64,000 bases of DNA from Chromera velia (taxonomy: Eukaryota > Sar > Chromeraceae): the NCBI GenBank assembly GCA_018398765.1, contig JAHBMJ010005030.1, forward strand, positions 1-64,000, in the 5' to 3' direction. A program made the translations under genes and the position numbers. The notes beneath the pieces are model-generated. The model made no database searches, was not told where the DNA came from, and saw only the letters and a list, made by a program, of their open reading frames with translations. Below are positions 63,901 through 64,000 of this stretch, piece after piece. Position 1 is the stretch's first letter. Each line of letters opens with the position of its first letter.

Positions 63901-64000
63901 TTTCGTGCGTGAAGGGGTCCCAACCACAAAGCGATACTGGGTGAAACGCATGGTCCGACTGAGTGACACACTGAACGCGACGCGATCCGCCCCCCCAGGG
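63901..64000. other. End of window
   Basis: No feature was recognised beyond presumed intron sequence of the 63362 gene. Confidence 0.3.

Noticed and set aside
1-64000. CRISPR arrays, operons or bacterial signals
   Set aside because: No regularly spaced repeats with unique spacers, and the spliceosomal introns, microsatellites and LINE make the window eukaryotic.

Overview
The window reads as nuclear DNA of a eukaryote. The genes have spliceosomal introns of about 100 bp to over 1 kb with GT-AG borders. There are two eukaryotic-type tRNA-Leu genes, many microsatellites and many transposon relics. A single-exon RAP-domain helical-repeat protein, together with EF-hand and OPA3-like genes, fits an alveolate; a chromerid alga such as Chromera is my best guess. 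That placement is inference, because no rRNA or organelle marker is present. One 235-base assembly gap (12600-12834) and a lone N (50265) interrupt the sequence.

Layout. 1-3.2 kb: a 5'-truncated LINE whose reverse transcriptase frame is broken only by in-frame stops. 3.7-3.9 kb: a hAT-like MITE. 5.4-7.4 kb (minus): a four-exon gene for a secreted Cys-rich, His/Pro-rich protein. 8.0-10.7 kb: a non-autonomous LTR retrotransposon with a perfect 5-bp target duplication. 10.7-19.5 kb: gene-poor sequence with a TIR element and an array of GGCCCCGGAAAGC repeats. 19.6-23.1 kb (plus): a multi-exon membrane protein gene. 23.6-31 kb: gene-poor sequence with a Mutator-like MITE and a segmental duplication. 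31.1-36.4 kb (minus): a Pro-rich EF-hand protein. 37.3-39.2 kb (plus): an OPA3-like gene. 39.6-40.2 kb: nested TIR elements. 40.7-45.9 kb: ALKBH6 (minus) divergent from the RAP-domain gene (plus). 46.2-46.6 kb: a foldback element. 47.7-51 kb (minus): a degraded unknown gene. 51.5-53.6 kb (plus): a WDR53-like gene. 54.7-57.7 kb (plus): a 988-aa protein with four evenly built PD-(D/E)XK-like modules. 58.3-63.3 kb (minus): a HAM1/ITPase-like fusion gene, divergent from a new plus-strand gene at 63.36 kb. 63.6-63.9 kb: tRNA-Leu(AAG) and tRNA-Leu(UAG).

Most unusual signal. The EF-hand gene (31920-32084) and the OPA3-like gene (37737-37884) carry the same tiny palindromic insert, sharing a 27-bp core. 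In each case it is flanked by a 50-bp direct duplication that crosses an exon-intron border and leaves one intact copy of the exon end. This looks like a very small mobile element with an exceptionally long target duplication, acting at splice sites; a library or assembly artefact must be excluded. The four-module nuclease-like protein and the ITPase fusion are the next most interesting items. The genes are ordinary dispersed eukaryotic loci and do not form one pathway; the two clear arrangements are head-to-head pairs (ALKBH6/RAP and ITPase-fusion/63362 gene).
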